Shown: positions 45,392 through 54,379, numbered from the stretch's first letter. The stretch: DNA of 62,427 nucleotides from an uncultured Methanobrevibacter sp. (GCF_947166415.1 NZ_CAMVEE010000006.1:1-62427), one strand, 5' to 3'. Numbers and translations are program-made. Notes: generated by a model not told the origin, from the sequence alone.

Positions 45392-46218
45392 CTTATCAGA
45401 ATTGATGTGATTGAAACCAGAATATAAATGATGGTCACATCCAAAGGCGCAAATGTTAAAAACATCACAAGGAATATTATTTCAAACAGATAAAATACTA
45501 TTTTTGATTTGCCCACATGGATATAGCTCAAGAATCCAAGAAGGACAGGTGTTGCAATTATTGCAAGAACAAAGAGTGACGCAAGATATAGGCTTACCAG
45601 ATTTCCGACATCAAACCTTAATATGTATATGAAAAGATACATCTCGAATATTGTAAGGAAGAATCCCTGAACGGCTCCGCAGATTGCCTGTGCCAGAGTA
45701 TGCTTTTTTAAAAGAACCCTTGACCAGACCAGGATTGGATAAAGTATGCCGAGAAGTGCGCCGATTGGTCCCAATAGCAATATCAAAGCTCCGACCGGAC
45801 CGCTCAAACCGGTTGTATGTACGCTGATTTTCCATTTGGTTGTAATGAGCATTACGATGAAAGTGTTTACGCTGTAGCATAAAAGCAGAACTGTCAAAAA
45901 GTTGTCTGCATTTAAAACAAATGATATCAGGAATCCAATGAAATAGGAAACCACACCCACAATCAATGGAGTGAATCGATCTTCACGATTTGAAATGTCA
46001 CTGTCTGTGTTAAGCTTTTTTGCCCAGAATACGATAATTGCCATTGGCAGTATTGAAGCAAATACTATTGAGATTGACTCCAAAAGAATGAATTTGGCAA
46101 AATTGAACTGGCCGTTTTCAAATGACAATACGATAGATATAATCAGGAACAGTGGAATGCATATGATTGGAGGGTTTGTAAATGTTGATATTGCCTTAGC
46201 TATTTTTAATTTGTCCAT
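45340..46218 (-). CDS. PAP2-like membrane phosphatase
   Basis: The 292-residue protein has about eight membrane helices. A charged segment REDRF lies near residue 80. KISVHTTGLSG near residue 135 and WSRVLLKKHTLAQ near residue 170 match the second and third motifs of PAP2-type phosphatases (S-x-H and S-R-x5-H). They would remove phosphate from polyprenyl diphosphate or similar lipids, recycling the carrier used by glycan assembly. The match to the first motif is loose, hence moderate confidence. The ATG on the minus strand has a weak GGTAG site. Confidence 0.7.
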   Translation of the reverse strand: MDKLKIAKAISTFTNPPIICIPLFLIISIVLSFENGQFNFAKFILLESISIVFASILPMAIIVFWAKKLNTDSDISNREDRFTPLIVGVVSYFIGFLISFVLNADNFLTVLLLCYSVNTFIVMLITTKWKISVHTTGLSGPVGALILLLGPIGALLGILYPILVWSRVLLKKHTLAQAICGAVQGFFLTIFEMYLFIYILRFDVGNLVSLYLASLFVLAIIATPVLLGFLSYIHVGKSKIVFYLFEIIFLVMFLTFAPLDVTIIYILVSITSILISYFAGEEFVWFNVINSS

Positions 46219-46372
46219 AATACTACCTTGAAAAATTTATACTTTCATCATTAATTACATCCTTTTTAAAATCTTCATTATTGTAAATAAAAAAAATTTC
46301 ATGGGATATGGATTGTTCTTGTTTTTCTTTTTACTATTTGAATAATTTAACTCTTTTGTCAACATTCCGATT

Positions 46373-46415
46373 AAATGTTGCAAGTGCAATAGTTGTCAAT
46401 GCAACATTTATATAT
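46373..46415 (+). promoter_or_regulatory. MarR-type operator overlapping the promoter of the flavodoxin-MarR-MATE operon
   Basis: A perfect 10-base inverted repeat, AAATGTTGCA (46373-46382) and TGCAACATTT (46400-46409), spans the BRE region and runs into the TATA box TTTATATAT (46407-46415). Further GCAA/TTG half-sites lie between the arms. The TATA centre is about 26 bases before the ATG at 46438 and no ribosome binding site is present, so the transcript is likely leaderless. The MarR protein encoded at 46903 is the natural candidate to repress here. Confidence 0.6.
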
Positions 46416-46437
46416 GATGAAGTCATAATAAGATAGT

Positions 46438-46893
46438 ATGAAATCATTAGTAGCTTATTATTCAAGAACAAATACAACAAAAAAACTAGCAGAAAGTATC
46501 GCAAACAGCGTTAATGCAGACATTGAAGAAGTAAAACCTAAAGTTAACTACCAAGGAAAAATAGGATTCGCACGTGGTGGAAAGGATGCGCTTCAGGCAA
46601 AAATAGTGGACCTTGAAGACTTGAAATATGACCCTGCCGACTATGATGTGGTATACCTTGGAGCTCCGGTTTGGGCAGGAAAAGCTGCAAACCCATTAAT
46701 CTCATACATCAAACAGAACGAGGGCAAGTTCAGCAATGTCAAGTTCTTCATCACAGCAGGAGGCGAAGGATTTGACGGCGCACTAAAACAGCTTGAAGAG
46801 GCTACAACCAAACCTCAAAAGACATTGTCATTAACAACAAAAGAAGTCAAAAAAGACTTGTTTGAAGACAAATTAAACTCATTTGTGGAATAG
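46438..46893 (+). CDS. Flavodoxin family protein
   Basis: The 151-residue protein opens with LVAYYSRTNTTKKLAESIA, the FMN-phosphate loop of flavodoxin_4-type proteins. LGAPVWAGKAANPLISYI and TAGGEGFDGALKQLEE follow, which bind the isoalloxazine ring. It would act as a cytoplasmic one- or two-electron carrier or quinone reductase. It heads an operon with a MarR regulator (9 bp downstream) and a MATE pump, pointing to a response to redox-active or toxic compounds. Confidence 0.88.
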   Translation: MKSLVAYYSRTNTTKKLAESIANSVNADIEEVKPKVNYQGKIGFARGGKDALQAKIVDLEDLKYDPADYDVVYLGAPVWAGKAANPLISYIKQNEGKFSNVKFFITAGGEGFDGALKQLEEATTKPQKTLSLTTKEVKKDLFEDKLNSFVE

Positions 46894-46902
46894 GTGTTTC
46901 GG

Positions 46903-47370
46903 GTGTCCTGCGAGGAGTTAGAAAAGATTGATGCTGAAAGCATTCCTGTCGGAAAGCTTCTCTATATGATTGCTAAAGGATATTATAGGTATGTAAATCA
47001 TCATATAGAAAAATTCGGCATCAACACTACCCAGCTTCATTTGCTTTTTGAAATTTCACATCAATCCAATTTGAACCAGGAACAAATAGCTTCACTGTGC
47101 AACATAAATAAGGGTGCAGTCGCAAGATCCATTAAAAAGCTTGAAGACAAAGGACTGGTCATTAGAAAAATTGATGAAAACAACAGAAGGCAGAATATTA
47201 TCTCATTGACTGAAGAGGGTGAGGAGGTTCTTGAGAAATCCGCTGAGATTATTGACCGCTGGGAAGATGAGATAATTCTGGAAAAGGGATACATTGAAAA
47301 GGAATTATTGCAAAAGGTTTTAAAGGATATCGCAATTAAAACCATGGAACTGAATCAAAAGGAGAATTGA
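46903..47370 (+). CDS. MarR family transcriptional regulator
   Basis: The protein has 155 residues if translation starts at GTG 46903, six bases after TAGGTG; the GTG at 46894 is inside that site. The winged helix is at residues 45-110: LNQEQIASLCNINKGAVARSIKKLEDKGLVIRKIDENNRRQNIISLTEEG. MarR dimers usually repress drug or oxidant response genes and release on ligand binding. It lies between flavodoxin and a MATE pump, and a matching inverted repeat covers the operon promoter. Confidence 0.9.
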   Translation: MSCEELEKIDAESIPVGKLLYMIAKGYYRYVNHHIEKFGINTTQLHLLFEISHQSNLNQEQIASLCNINKGAVARSIKKLEDKGLVIRKIDENNRRQNIISLTEEGEEVLEKSAEIIDRWEDEIILEKGYIEKELLQKVLKDIAIKTMELNQKEN

Positions 47371-47371
47371 A

Positions 47372-48766
47372 ATGGCTAAAAAAACTAAAAATATTGAAAT
47401 GATTACAGGTGACCCTAAAAAGGCTATTATCAAATTGGCTCTTCCAATGATGCTTTCCATGTTCCTGATAATGCTGTACAACCTTGCAGACAGTATATGG
47501 GTGGCAGGCCTTGGTGCAGATGCACTTGCTGCAATCGGTTTCATCACTCCGCTGTTTATGGTATTGATAGGACTTGGAAACGGAATAGGTGCAGGTGCAA
47601 ATTCACTGATTGCAAGAAACATCGGAGCAAAGAACTATGCGCAGGCAAACAATGCAGGTTTGCATGCAATCCTATTGTCAATAATCATATCTGTCATATT
47701 CACAATCCTTATTGAAGGGTTCATGGTACCTATCCTTCAGTTCATGGGTGCTGGAAGCACTATCCAGTATGCGATGGACTACAGCTACATAATCTTCGGA
47801 TTCCTGTTCATCTTCGTATATTCTGGAGTGGCGTCAGCTATTTTCAGGTCTGAAGGAGACATGAGACGCGCAACAATAGCAATTGCAGTAACTGCAATCA
47901 TGAACATCATTCTGGATCCAGTATTCATCTATGTATTGAATTTGGGAATAGCTGGAGCGGCTTGGGCAACAGTATTATCAGCTACATTGTCCTGTCTTGT
48001 AATGAGCTATTGGATATGGGGCAAAAAGGATTTATACCTTGACTTATCTCCGAAAAACTTTGAATATTCCGGTCATTTGATGTTGGACATCCTTCAGGTT
48101 GCAATACCTTCCACATTGGAAAACATCGTATTTTCAGCACTTGCAATAATCATCAACAGTATGCTGGTATTGGCTTCAGGAACAACAGCCGTAGCGGTAT
48201 ATACAGCTTCAATGAGAATCGTTCAGCTATGTATGATTCCTCTGATAGGTCTTGGAACCGCAGTATTGACAGTTGCGGGAGTTGCATACGGTGCTCATAA
48301 CTACAACAACCTAAAGACTGCCCATTCATATTCTATAAAGGTTGGATTTGCAGTATCAATTGTCCTTGGGGCTATAATGTTCATATTTTCCGAACAGATT
48401 GCAACTGTCTTTGCATATACTTCAGCAAGTGCAGCAATGGCACCTCAAATTGCAAACGCATTGAGCGTACTGACTCTCTTTGTCCTTGCAATTCCACACG
48501 GTATGATGTCATCCATGATGTTTCAGGGCGTAGGGAAAGGAACATATTCCCTTTTGATTACACTTCTCAGATCATTAATCCTTGAAAGTGTATTTGCATA
48601 TCTCTTCTGCTTCATCTTCGGAGGGGGATTGACCGGAATCTATGCAGGAGTCGTGTTCGGATGCTTCGTTGGAGGAACCGTTGGCTATATCTGGGCAAAA
48701 TTCTTCATCAAAAAATTCAAGGAAATATCCATCAGAAAATATAAACCTTCACAAAATAGTCCTTAG
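47372..48766 (+). CDS. MATE family efflux transporter
   Basis: The 464-residue protein has about twelve helices in two MatE halves: KLALPMMLSMFLIMLYNLADSIWVAGLGADALAAIGF at the start, GNGIGAGANSLIARNIGAKN and later VAIPSTLENIVFSALAIIINSM, then GLGTAVLTVAGVAYGAHN. It exports cationic compounds using Na+ or H+. The start codon follows the MarR stop by one base. A hairpin terminator overlaps its stop codon. Confidence 0.92.
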   Translation: MAKKTKNIEMITGDPKKAIIKLALPMMLSMFLIMLYNLADSIWVAGLGADALAAIGFITPLFMVLIGLGNGIGAGANSLIARNIGAKNYAQANNAGLHAILLSIIISVIFTILIEGFMVPILQFMGAGSTIQYAMDYSYIIFGFLFIFVYSGVASAIFRSEGDMRRATIAIAVTAIMNIILDPVFIYVLNLGIAGAAWATVLSATLSCLVMSYWIWGKKDLYLDLSPKNFEYSGHLMLDILQVAIPSTLENIVFSALAIIINSMLVLASGTTAVAVYTASMRIVQLCMIPLIGLGTAVLTVAGVAYGAHNYNNLKTAHSYSIKVGFAVSIVLGAIMFIFSEQIATVFAYTSASAAMAPQIANALSVLTLFVLAIPHGMMSSMMFQGVGKGTYSLLITLLRSLILESVFAYLFCFIFGGGLTGIYAGVVFGCFVGGTVGYIWAKFFIKKFKEISIRKYKPSQNSP

Positions 48767-48780
48767 GGGCTATTTTTTAT
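48754..48780 (+). terminator. Intrinsic terminator of the MATE operon
   Basis: AAATAG-T-CC (48754-48762) pairs with GG-G-CTATTT (48767-48775) around a 4-base loop, with one G-T pair. The right arm merges into a six-T run. The stop codon TAG is within the hairpin. Confidence 0.65.
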
Positions 48781-48803
48781 ACTATTTTTAACTAACTATT
48801 ATT

Positions 48804-49298
48804 ATGGAATTCATTCTCAACAACAGGAAATATCTCATTCAAAACCATGAACTTTTCATTAACTATCTCATTGTAGACAGCTATTTCAGGCAAGGCTACA
48901 GCAAATATGACTACAATATAAACTTTGATTTTGTTGAGCCTATTCTTGAAAAGGATAAGGTTGAATTTGAGGATATCCTAGAAAACACCAAGGTTTTGGA
49001 GGAGCTTATCGAAAGGGAGGAAATCTCCATAATCCCCAATGGCTTGAGAATAGATGAGCATGTAAACGGCAACTTCAGGATTTCATATCAGGATTTGACT
49101 TTCAACAACATACATGTAGGAGAAGCAATTCCATTGATAATTACCCTAAACACTCTTTTAAACCATAAACCAATAGTTAGCCTAAGCCAAATTGAAGATG
49201 AAATTAACAATTTCATTGAAATGTTCAGGCAATACAACGAAACTTTTCTGAAGAGTGAAAATAGCAATATTTTAAACCTATTAAATACATACTATTAA
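48804..49298 (+). CDS. Protein of unknown function
   Basis: A 164-residue acidic protein that I do not recognise. It has no signal peptide or Cys cluster. Alternating strands and helices (LNNRKYLIQNHELFINYLIVDSYF, IEREEISIIPNGLRIDEH) suggest a small globular fold. A TATA-like TTTTTTATACT lies about 27 bases before the ATG and no ribosome binding site is seen, so it is probably leaderless. It is followed 20 bp later by the coiled-coil gene. Confidence 0.55.
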   Translation: MEFILNNRKYLIQNHELFINYLIVDSYFRQGYSKYDYNINFDFVEPILEKDKVEFEDILENTKVLEELIEREEISIIPNGLRIDEHVNGNFRISYQDLTFNNIHVGEAIPLIITLNTLLNHKPIVSLSQIEDEINNFIEMFRQYNETFLKSENSNILNLLNTYY

Positions 49299-49317
49299 TA
49301 AATACAGAGGTTTTATC

Positions 49318-49692
49318 ATGGTGGAAAAAACAATCGAATTAACAGAGGAACAAATGAAAAAAGTAGAACAGTTGGAAGCCCATGGAATCAGTGTTGGAAA
49401 AGCTATCGACATGCTTTATGATGTACAGGACAATCTTAAAGACTACAGTCATACATATATAGACAATAAGATTACTGATGCACATGCAGAAAAAGCATCA
49501 CTTGAAGCAGAACTCAAAAAAATTGAAGATGAAATTGAAATATACCACAAACTTAAGGATTCATCACTAGACCTTAATCAGAAAAAGGAAATTTTAGAAA
49601 AAGAATACAGTGCTTTGGACGATTCATACGAAATGAAAGCACAACAGTTCAAACGCAACATCAGTTGGGCTCATGATTTCTTCAAATTCTAA
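49318..49692 (+). CDS. Coiled-coil protein of unknown function
   Basis: The protein has 124 residues. Residues 5-35 have an RHH-like or short helical start (ELTEEQMKKVEQLEAHGISVGKAIDML). Residues 55-105 are a coiled coil (EKASLEAELKKIEDEIEIYHKL). The C-terminus ends ISWAHDFFKF. Cytoplasmic and probably dimeric. ATG is preceded by AGAGG. The family is common in related methanogens as a hypothetical protein, as far as I recall. Confidence 0.55.
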   Translation: MVEKTIELTEEQMKKVEQLEAHGISVGKAIDMLYDVQDNLKDYSHTYIDNKITDAHAEKASLEAELKKIEDEIEIYHKLKDSSLDLNQKKEILEKEYSALDDSYEMKAQQFKRNISWAHDFFKF

Positions 49693-49723
49693 ATTTTTTT
49701 TTATTTTTTTTAATTATCTTTTT
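49693..49723. terminator. Poly-T tract between convergent genes
   Basis: Two T8-10 runs lie directly after the stop of the coiled-coil gene and before the stop of the minus-strand mntP-like gene. They can terminate the plus-strand transcript; no clear hairpin serves the minus strand. Confidence 0.4.
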
Positions 49724-50278
49724 TTATAATCCTAAAAGTATTTTTATTCCTATCAAAATGAGTATGACACCGCCGAGGATTTGGAACTTGTCACCGAAGT
49801 AGTCTCCCAGTTTTTTGCCTAGAAATATTCCTGCAATGCTGAAAGCGAATGCAATGATACCGATTATTATTGATGATATCCATATAGGATCGTTAAAGAG
49901 TGCGAATGTTATTCCAACAGCAAATGCGTCAATGCTTGTAGCTATCGCAAGCAGAGTCACTTCCTTAAATGAAAATTCGTCAGTCACTTCCCCATCATCG
50001 GATGATAAGCTTTCACGAATCATGTTCAATCCAATAGCTAAAAGCAATACAAATCCGATTATTGATGCAAAAGATTCTATGGCGCTTGAGATTGTGCTTA
50101 CACAGTAATATCCTATTACTGGCATCATAAATTGGAAGAATCCGAAAAACAGGCCGTAATATAATATCTGCTCTTTTTTTAGTTGCGGCTGTGTAAATCC
50201 TTTGGTCAATGATACGCTGAATGCGTCCATTGCAAGTGCAACAGCTATCAGAAATACGGAAATAAAATTAAGTGACAT
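49724..50278 (-). CDS. mntP: Putative Mn2+ efflux pump MntP
   Basis: This 184-residue protein has six hydrophobic helices in two similar halves, each with the conserved Asp motif of the family (AMDAFSVSLTKG near residue 17, SIDAFAVGITFA near residue 115). That pattern and length match MntP (DUF204), which exports excess Mn2+ across the membrane. It is divergent from the MarR gene at 50380, with the operator-like repeat between them. In bacteria MntP is often under Mn-riboswitch control; I see no such element here. Confidence 0.9.
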   Translation of the reverse strand: MSLNFISVFLIAVALAMDAFSVSLTKGFTQPQLKKEQILYYGLFFGFFQFMMPVIGYYCVSTISSAIESFASIIGFVLLLAIGLNMIRESLSSDDGEVTDEFSFKEVTLLAIATSIDAFAVGITFALFNDPIWISSIIIGIIAFAFSIAGIFLGKKLGDYFGDKFQILGGVILILIGIKILLGL

Positions 50279-50332
50279 TAACCTTATTTTGTAAATTGTT
50301 TTATTTAAAATTTTTATTGTTTAAAAATTAAC

Positions 50333-50359
50333 TGTTTCAAAAGAAACATTTAAATATAT
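50333..50359 (+). promoter_or_regulatory. Inverted repeat and TATA box at the MarR-MFS promoter
   Basis: TGTTTC-AAAA-GAAACA (50333-50348) is a perfect repeat immediately followed by the TATA-like TTTAAATATAT (50349-50359). The ATG at 50380 lies about 25 bases further and has no ribosome binding site, so the mRNA is probably leaderless. The repeat covers the TFB recognition position, a place where a MarR dimer would block initiation. Confidence 0.55.
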
Positions 50360-50379
50360 TTGAAAGATAAAATAACATT

Positions 50380-50829
50380 ATGCAAGAAGAAAGTTATGAA
50401 GGAATATATGATAATTCACCGTTCATTGCCTGGATTCACAATATAAGCAAAAATCAATTCAAGTATTTGAATTCAAGAATAGCTGAAATTGACATGGGCC
50501 ATGAAATGCGTTTTATCATGATGATTTACGACAATCCGAACATTTCACAGGATGGTCTTGTAAATATGTCCGGCCAAAGCAAGGCAAACATAGCCAAATC
50601 ACTTAAAAAGCTGGAGGACGAAGGTTACATAAAAAGGGAGGTCAACCCTAAAAACAGACGGAAGTACATGCTTAAAACAACACCAAAAGGTGATGATGTA
50701 GTTCCAAAGATAAGGCAAATTTCCAAGGATTGGGAAAGGGAAGTTGGAATTACCGAAGATGATGTAGAATTAAGAAAAAGAATAAAGGAAATAGCAATAA
50801 ACGGAATGAATCTAACGGAGGAATTGTAA
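50380..50829 (+). CDS. MarR family transcriptional regulator
   Basis: The 149-residue protein has a winged helix at residues 50-115 (ISQDGLVNMSGQSKANIAKSLKKLEDEGYIKREVNPKNRRKYMLKTTPKG). It overlaps the start of the first MFS gene by one base (TAATG), so repressor and pump are co-translated. Autoregulation through the repeat at 50333-50348 is likely. Confidence 0.9.
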   Translation: MQEESYEGIYDNSPFIAWIHNISKNQFKYLNSRIAEIDMGHEMRFIMMIYDNPNISQDGLVNMSGQSKANIAKSLKKLEDEGYIKREVNPKNRRKYMLKTTPKGDDVVPKIRQISKDWEREVGITEDDVELRKRIKEIAINGMNLTEEL

Positions 50830-52208
50830 TGGAAATAAACTCTGATTCATATGTAGTGTTTGTTGCATTCATAACATCATTTTTTGCTGTCTTTTTATCA
50901 GTTGGTATAGTTTTGGGAGTTCCTGCAATCGCAGCAGAATTCGGAATGAACAATGTCATTCAAAATTGGATTACAACATTAACTGCCCTTGTAATAGCCA
51001 TATTTACCCTTCCTGCAGGCCAGATTTCAGGAAAATATGGGGTAAAACAATCATTGATATTCGGCGTTTCAGTCTATCTTTTGGCTTCAATCGGTGCATG
51101 CTTGTCATTTTCAGCAGAACTATTTTTAATATTCAGAATATTGCAGGGAATAGGAATAGCCTTTTCAAACGTGTCTGCGATTGCAATGGTGGTCCAGGCT
51201 GTAAAACCTGAAAACAGAGGAAAATCATTGGGATTTACAGTAACCGGAGTCTATTTGGCAGGGTCCCTTTCACCAGTAATAAGCGGATTTCTCGTATACA
51301 ACTTTGGATGGAGATCCATGTTTTACTTTGTAATACCGTTTTTGATATTGTGTATTGTATTGATGATTTTGAAAATACCTCAAGAGTGGAAAACATATGA
51401 AGGAAGTAAAATAGATGCAACAGGCTATATTCTATACGGAATTGGAATCTCACTTTTCATATACGGAATTACCAACCTTATGAATGGCTTTGGAGCCATA
51501 TTGCTCTTTATTGGATTGATTATGTTAATCATTTTCGGATATTATGAGCTCAGGATTGATAGTCCAGCATTCAACATGAACCTGTTTAAAAATATGAAGT
51601 TCACTTCTTCAAACATTGCCGCATTATGCAGCTATCTTGCCATAGCTTCAATCACAACCATCCTTAACTATCACTTCCAGTATGTCAGGGGATGGAATGC
51701 ACAGATGTCCAGGATAATGCTGATAATAACTCCTATAATCATGGCGATACTAGCCCCAAATGCTGGCAAACTTTCAGATAAAATCCATCCACAAAAACTT
51801 GCGGCAATTGGAATGAGCATTGCAACAGTGCCATTAGTTATTCTGGTATTTTTGGATGCTCAAACCCCTATTTATCTGATTGTAATAGCTATGATTCTGC
51901 AGGGTATTGGAATGGGACTGTTTACAACCCCAAATACAAATGCAATCATGAGTTCAGTTCCTCCAAATGAAACTCCTAACGCCTCAGCAGCACAATCCGC
52001 CATGAGGACAATTGGACAAACAATGAGTTTAGGTCTTTTGACACTTGTGTTTGCTTGGATAATGGGCAGCTTAAAGCTTTCATCTGCTTATGCGAATTTA
52101 ATAGTTCAAAGTTCACAGTTAATTAGTTTAATATGCACAATTTTATGTATAATTGCAATCTTTGCTTCTTTAGTAGGTATTCGTTCTAAAGATGCATTCA
52201 ATAATTAA
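50829..52208 (+). CDS. MFS drug efflux transporter (DHA2/EmrB-like), copy 1
   Basis: The 459-residue polytopic protein has about 14 helices. LPAGQISGKYGVKQS is the motif A-like loop, FRILQGIGIAF and VTGVYLAGSLSPVISGFLVYNFGWRSMFY are the DHA2 motif B and C regions, and SAAQSAMRTIGQTMSLGLL lies in the second half. It is an H+-coupled exporter. The protein at 52223 is a close tandem duplicate. Confidence 0.92.
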   Translation: MEINSDSYVVFVAFITSFFAVFLSVGIVLGVPAIAAEFGMNNVIQNWITTLTALVIAIFTLPAGQISGKYGVKQSLIFGVSVYLLASIGACLSFSAELFLIFRILQGIGIAFSNVSAIAMVVQAVKPENRGKSLGFTVTGVYLAGSLSPVISGFLVYNFGWRSMFYFVIPFLILCIVLMILKIPQEWKTYEGSKIDATGYILYGIGISLFIYGITNLMNGFGAILLFIGLIMLIIFGYYELRIDSPAFNMNLFKNMKFTSSNIAALCSYLAIASITTILNYHFQYVRGWNAQMSRIMLIITPIIMAILAPNAGKLSDKIHPQKLAAIGMSIATVPLVILVFLDAQTPIYLIVIAMILQGIGMGLFTTPNTNAIMSSVPPNETPNASAAQSAMRTIGQTMSLGLLTLVFAWIMGSLKLSSAYANLIVQSSQLISLICTILCIIAIFASLVGIRSKDAFNN

Positions 52209-52222
52209 AAGAGGGAAATGAA

Positions 52223-53614
52223 ATGAAGATAGAATTTGAAACATATGTAGTGTTTGTATCATTCATAACATCATTTTTTGCAGTCTTTCTTTCAAACGGA
52301 ATAATCATTGGTGTTCCGGCAATAGCACAAGACTTTGCAATGAATAATGTTATCCAGAATTGGATACCTACAATATTTTTCTTGGTAGTGGCCGTATTTA
52401 CGGTTCCGGCAGGTCAGATTTCAGGGAAATTCGGAGTTAAAAAATCATTGATGGCAGGAATTCTGGTGTTCCTTATAGGATCAATCGGAGCTTGCCTTGC
52501 ATTTTCAACAGAATCATTTTTAGTGTTTAGAGTAATTCAGGGAGCAGGAGTTGCATTCTTAAACGTGTCTGCAATGGCAATGGTAGTTCAAGCAGTAAAA
52601 CCTCAAAACAGGGGAAAAGCACTTGGTTTTACAGTTACAGGAGTATATCTTGCGACTTCTCTTTCACCGGTAATTTGCGGATTCCTGGTTCATAACCTTG
52701 GATGGAGATCAATGTTTTACTTTGTGATTCCATTTTTGGTATTGTGTATTGTATTGATGGTTTTAAAGATACCTCAAGAGTGGAAAACATATGAAAATGA
52801 CAAGATCGATAAGGTCGGTTCAATATTATACGCATTGGGAATTTTAGCGTTCATCTACGGATTTACAACACTCATTACACCAACAGGTAAGATATTGACA
52901 CTTGCAGGAATCGTTTTACTTATAGTATTCGGAGCATATGAGCTTAGGCAGAAATCTCCGGTATTCAATATGAACCTTTTCAAAAACAAGAAGTTTACAT
53001 CATCCAACATTGCGGCATTATGCAGTTATTTGGCCATTATGGTTGTTACAACAATTCTTAACTACCATTTCCAATACGTAAGGGGATGGGATGCCCAAAT
53101 GTCAGGTATGATACTGATAATCACACCAATCATTATGGCAATTATGGCTCCAAATGCAGGTAAGCTATCAGATAAGATTCATCCTCAGAAATTGGCAGCA
53201 TTAGGAATAGGCATTGCCGCTGTAGCCCTTGCAATATTGACATTCCTTACTGGGGAAACACCTATTTATATTGTTATTTTAGCGATGGTCCTGCAGGGTA
53301 TAGGCATGGGTCTTTTCTCAAGCCCGAACATGAATGCAATCATGAGTTCAGTTCCGCCAAAAGACGCCCCGACAGCATCCGCTTCACAGGCAACAATGAG
53401 AACAATAGGCCAGACCATGAGTTTAGGTCTCTTGACCTTAGTATTTGCTTGGGTAATGGGCAGTCTGGAGCTTGCACCTCAATATGCAAGCATGATTGTA
53501 CAGGCTTCACAGACAATCTGTCTTATTTGTACCATAGCTTGTGTATTGGCAATATTCGCTTCCTTGGTTGGAATCAAATCAAAGGATTCATTCAATACAG
53601 ACAGACAAAGCTGA
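52223..53614 (+). CDS. MFS drug efflux transporter (DHA2/EmrB-like), copy 2
   Basis: The 463-residue protein is a tandem duplicate of the upstream pump; long stretches such as NIAALCSYLAI, GMGLF and RTIGQTMSLGLLTLVFAW are shared. It has its own GAGGGAAATG ribosome binding site and starts 14 bp after copy 1. Differences cluster in helices 6-8 and in the substrate half, which would allow different specificity. A hairpin terminator overlaps its stop. Confidence 0.92.
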   Translation: MKIEFETYVVFVSFITSFFAVFLSNGIIIGVPAIAQDFAMNNVIQNWIPTIFFLVVAVFTVPAGQISGKFGVKKSLMAGILVFLIGSIGACLAFSTESFLVFRVIQGAGVAFLNVSAMAMVVQAVKPQNRGKALGFTVTGVYLATSLSPVICGFLVHNLGWRSMFYFVIPFLVLCIVLMVLKIPQEWKTYENDKIDKVGSILYALGILAFIYGFTTLITPTGKILTLAGIVLLIVFGAYELRQKSPVFNMNLFKNKKFTSSNIAALCSYLAIMVVTTILNYHFQYVRGWDAQMSGMILIITPIIMAIMAPNAGKLSDKIHPQKLAALGIGIAAVALAILTFLTGETPIYIVILAMVLQGIGMGLFSSPNMNAIMSSVPPKDAPTASASQATMRTIGQTMSLGLLTLVFAWVMGSLELAPQYASMIVQASQTICLICTIACVLAIFASLVGIKSKDSFNTDRQS

Positions 53615-53645
53615 TTAGTTAATTATTTAACTAATCACTTATTTT
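53613..53645 (+). terminator. Intrinsic terminator after the tandem MFS genes
   Basis: Perfect 10-base arms GATTAGTTAA and TTAACTAATC (53613-53622 and 53627-53636) with a TTAT loop are followed by an eight-T run. The convergent flavoprotein gene ends three bases later. Confidence 0.75.
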
Positions 53646-53647
53646 TT

Positions 53648-54379
53648 TTATTTTATTACCAGCTTTAAAAATTTAAACATTATCTTTGAGAATGCTTTTT
53701 TTGCAATGTTAATCTTGACTTCCGGAGCAAAATCGTTTTTTACAAGGCCTGTGTCAAACCAATATTTTCTGTCGGCTTCAATATGGTCTTTTGACAATGC
53801 CATGGCTTTCCAGACATTGAAAAATACCAAATCATTGAGTTTTGGAGAGTGCAGTTTACCGGATTCAACATCCTTTGCGAATTGCTTTGAAGTCTTGTCA
53901 ATATCTTTAGTTTCAAGATAATCCTTTCCTCCACAGGCCATTGATATTTTATATACCTTATTAACACCCCAATGCCTTAATGTTTCATCCATATATTTAG
54001 ACACATCCTTTTGTCCGGCCCCAGCAGTTGTAACTATAACTAATGCCTTTTTTGTAAAAAATTCCGGGCGGTGATAAAGGTAAGCCGTATGGTCAAAGAA
54101 GTTTTTCAAAAGTCCGCTTACGTTCATTGCATATACAGGCGAAGTGATTATCACTCCATCCGCTTTTTTAATCTTTTCCATAATCGGACCAATCCTATCA
54201 AAGTGAGGGCATTTGTCTTCGCCTTCCATAATGCATTTGAAGCATCCGTTACACATAGGTATCTTTTTTTTCAACAAGTGTATCTCTTCAAACTCGCCGT
54301 CCATATTTTTCATTGCCTGCTTGGTCACTTTCCAAGTATTCTTCTTTCTTGGAGACCCATTTATAACAACATATTTCAT
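53648..54379 (-). CDS. Flavoprotein, NADPH-dependent FMN reductase / iron-sulfur flavoprotein-like
   Basis: The protein has 243 residues. The FMN-phosphate loop INGSPRKKNTW is at the start. CNGCFKC...DKCPHFD near residues 43-62 is a Cys cluster as in iron-sulfur flavoproteins of methanogens. SPVYAMNVSGLLKNFFDH and TTAGAG bind the flavin. The C-terminal 60 residues are basic and helical. It would shuttle electrons or reduce oxygen and quinones. It is the third gene of a TetR-GNAT-flavoprotein operon; the start directly abuts the GNAT stop. Confidence 0.82.
   Translation of the reverse strand: MKYVVINGSPRKKNTWKVTKQAMKNMDGEFEEIHLLKKKIPMCNGCFKCIMEGEDKCPHFDRIGPIMEKIKKADGVIITSPVYAMNVSGLLKNFFDHTAYLYHRPEFFTKKALVIVTTAGAGQKDVSKYMDETLRHWGVNKVYKISMACGGKDYLETKDIDKTSKQFAKDVESGKLHSPKLNDLVFFNVWKAMALSKDHIEADRKYWFDTGLVKNDFAPEVKINIAKKAFSKIMFKFLKLVIK

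Noticed and set aside
49724-50380. Manganese riboswitch (yybP-ykoY type) at the mntP-like gene
   Set aside because: The short region upstream of mntP shows only the MarR operator-like repeat and TATA-rich DNA, with no conserved riboswitch core visible.
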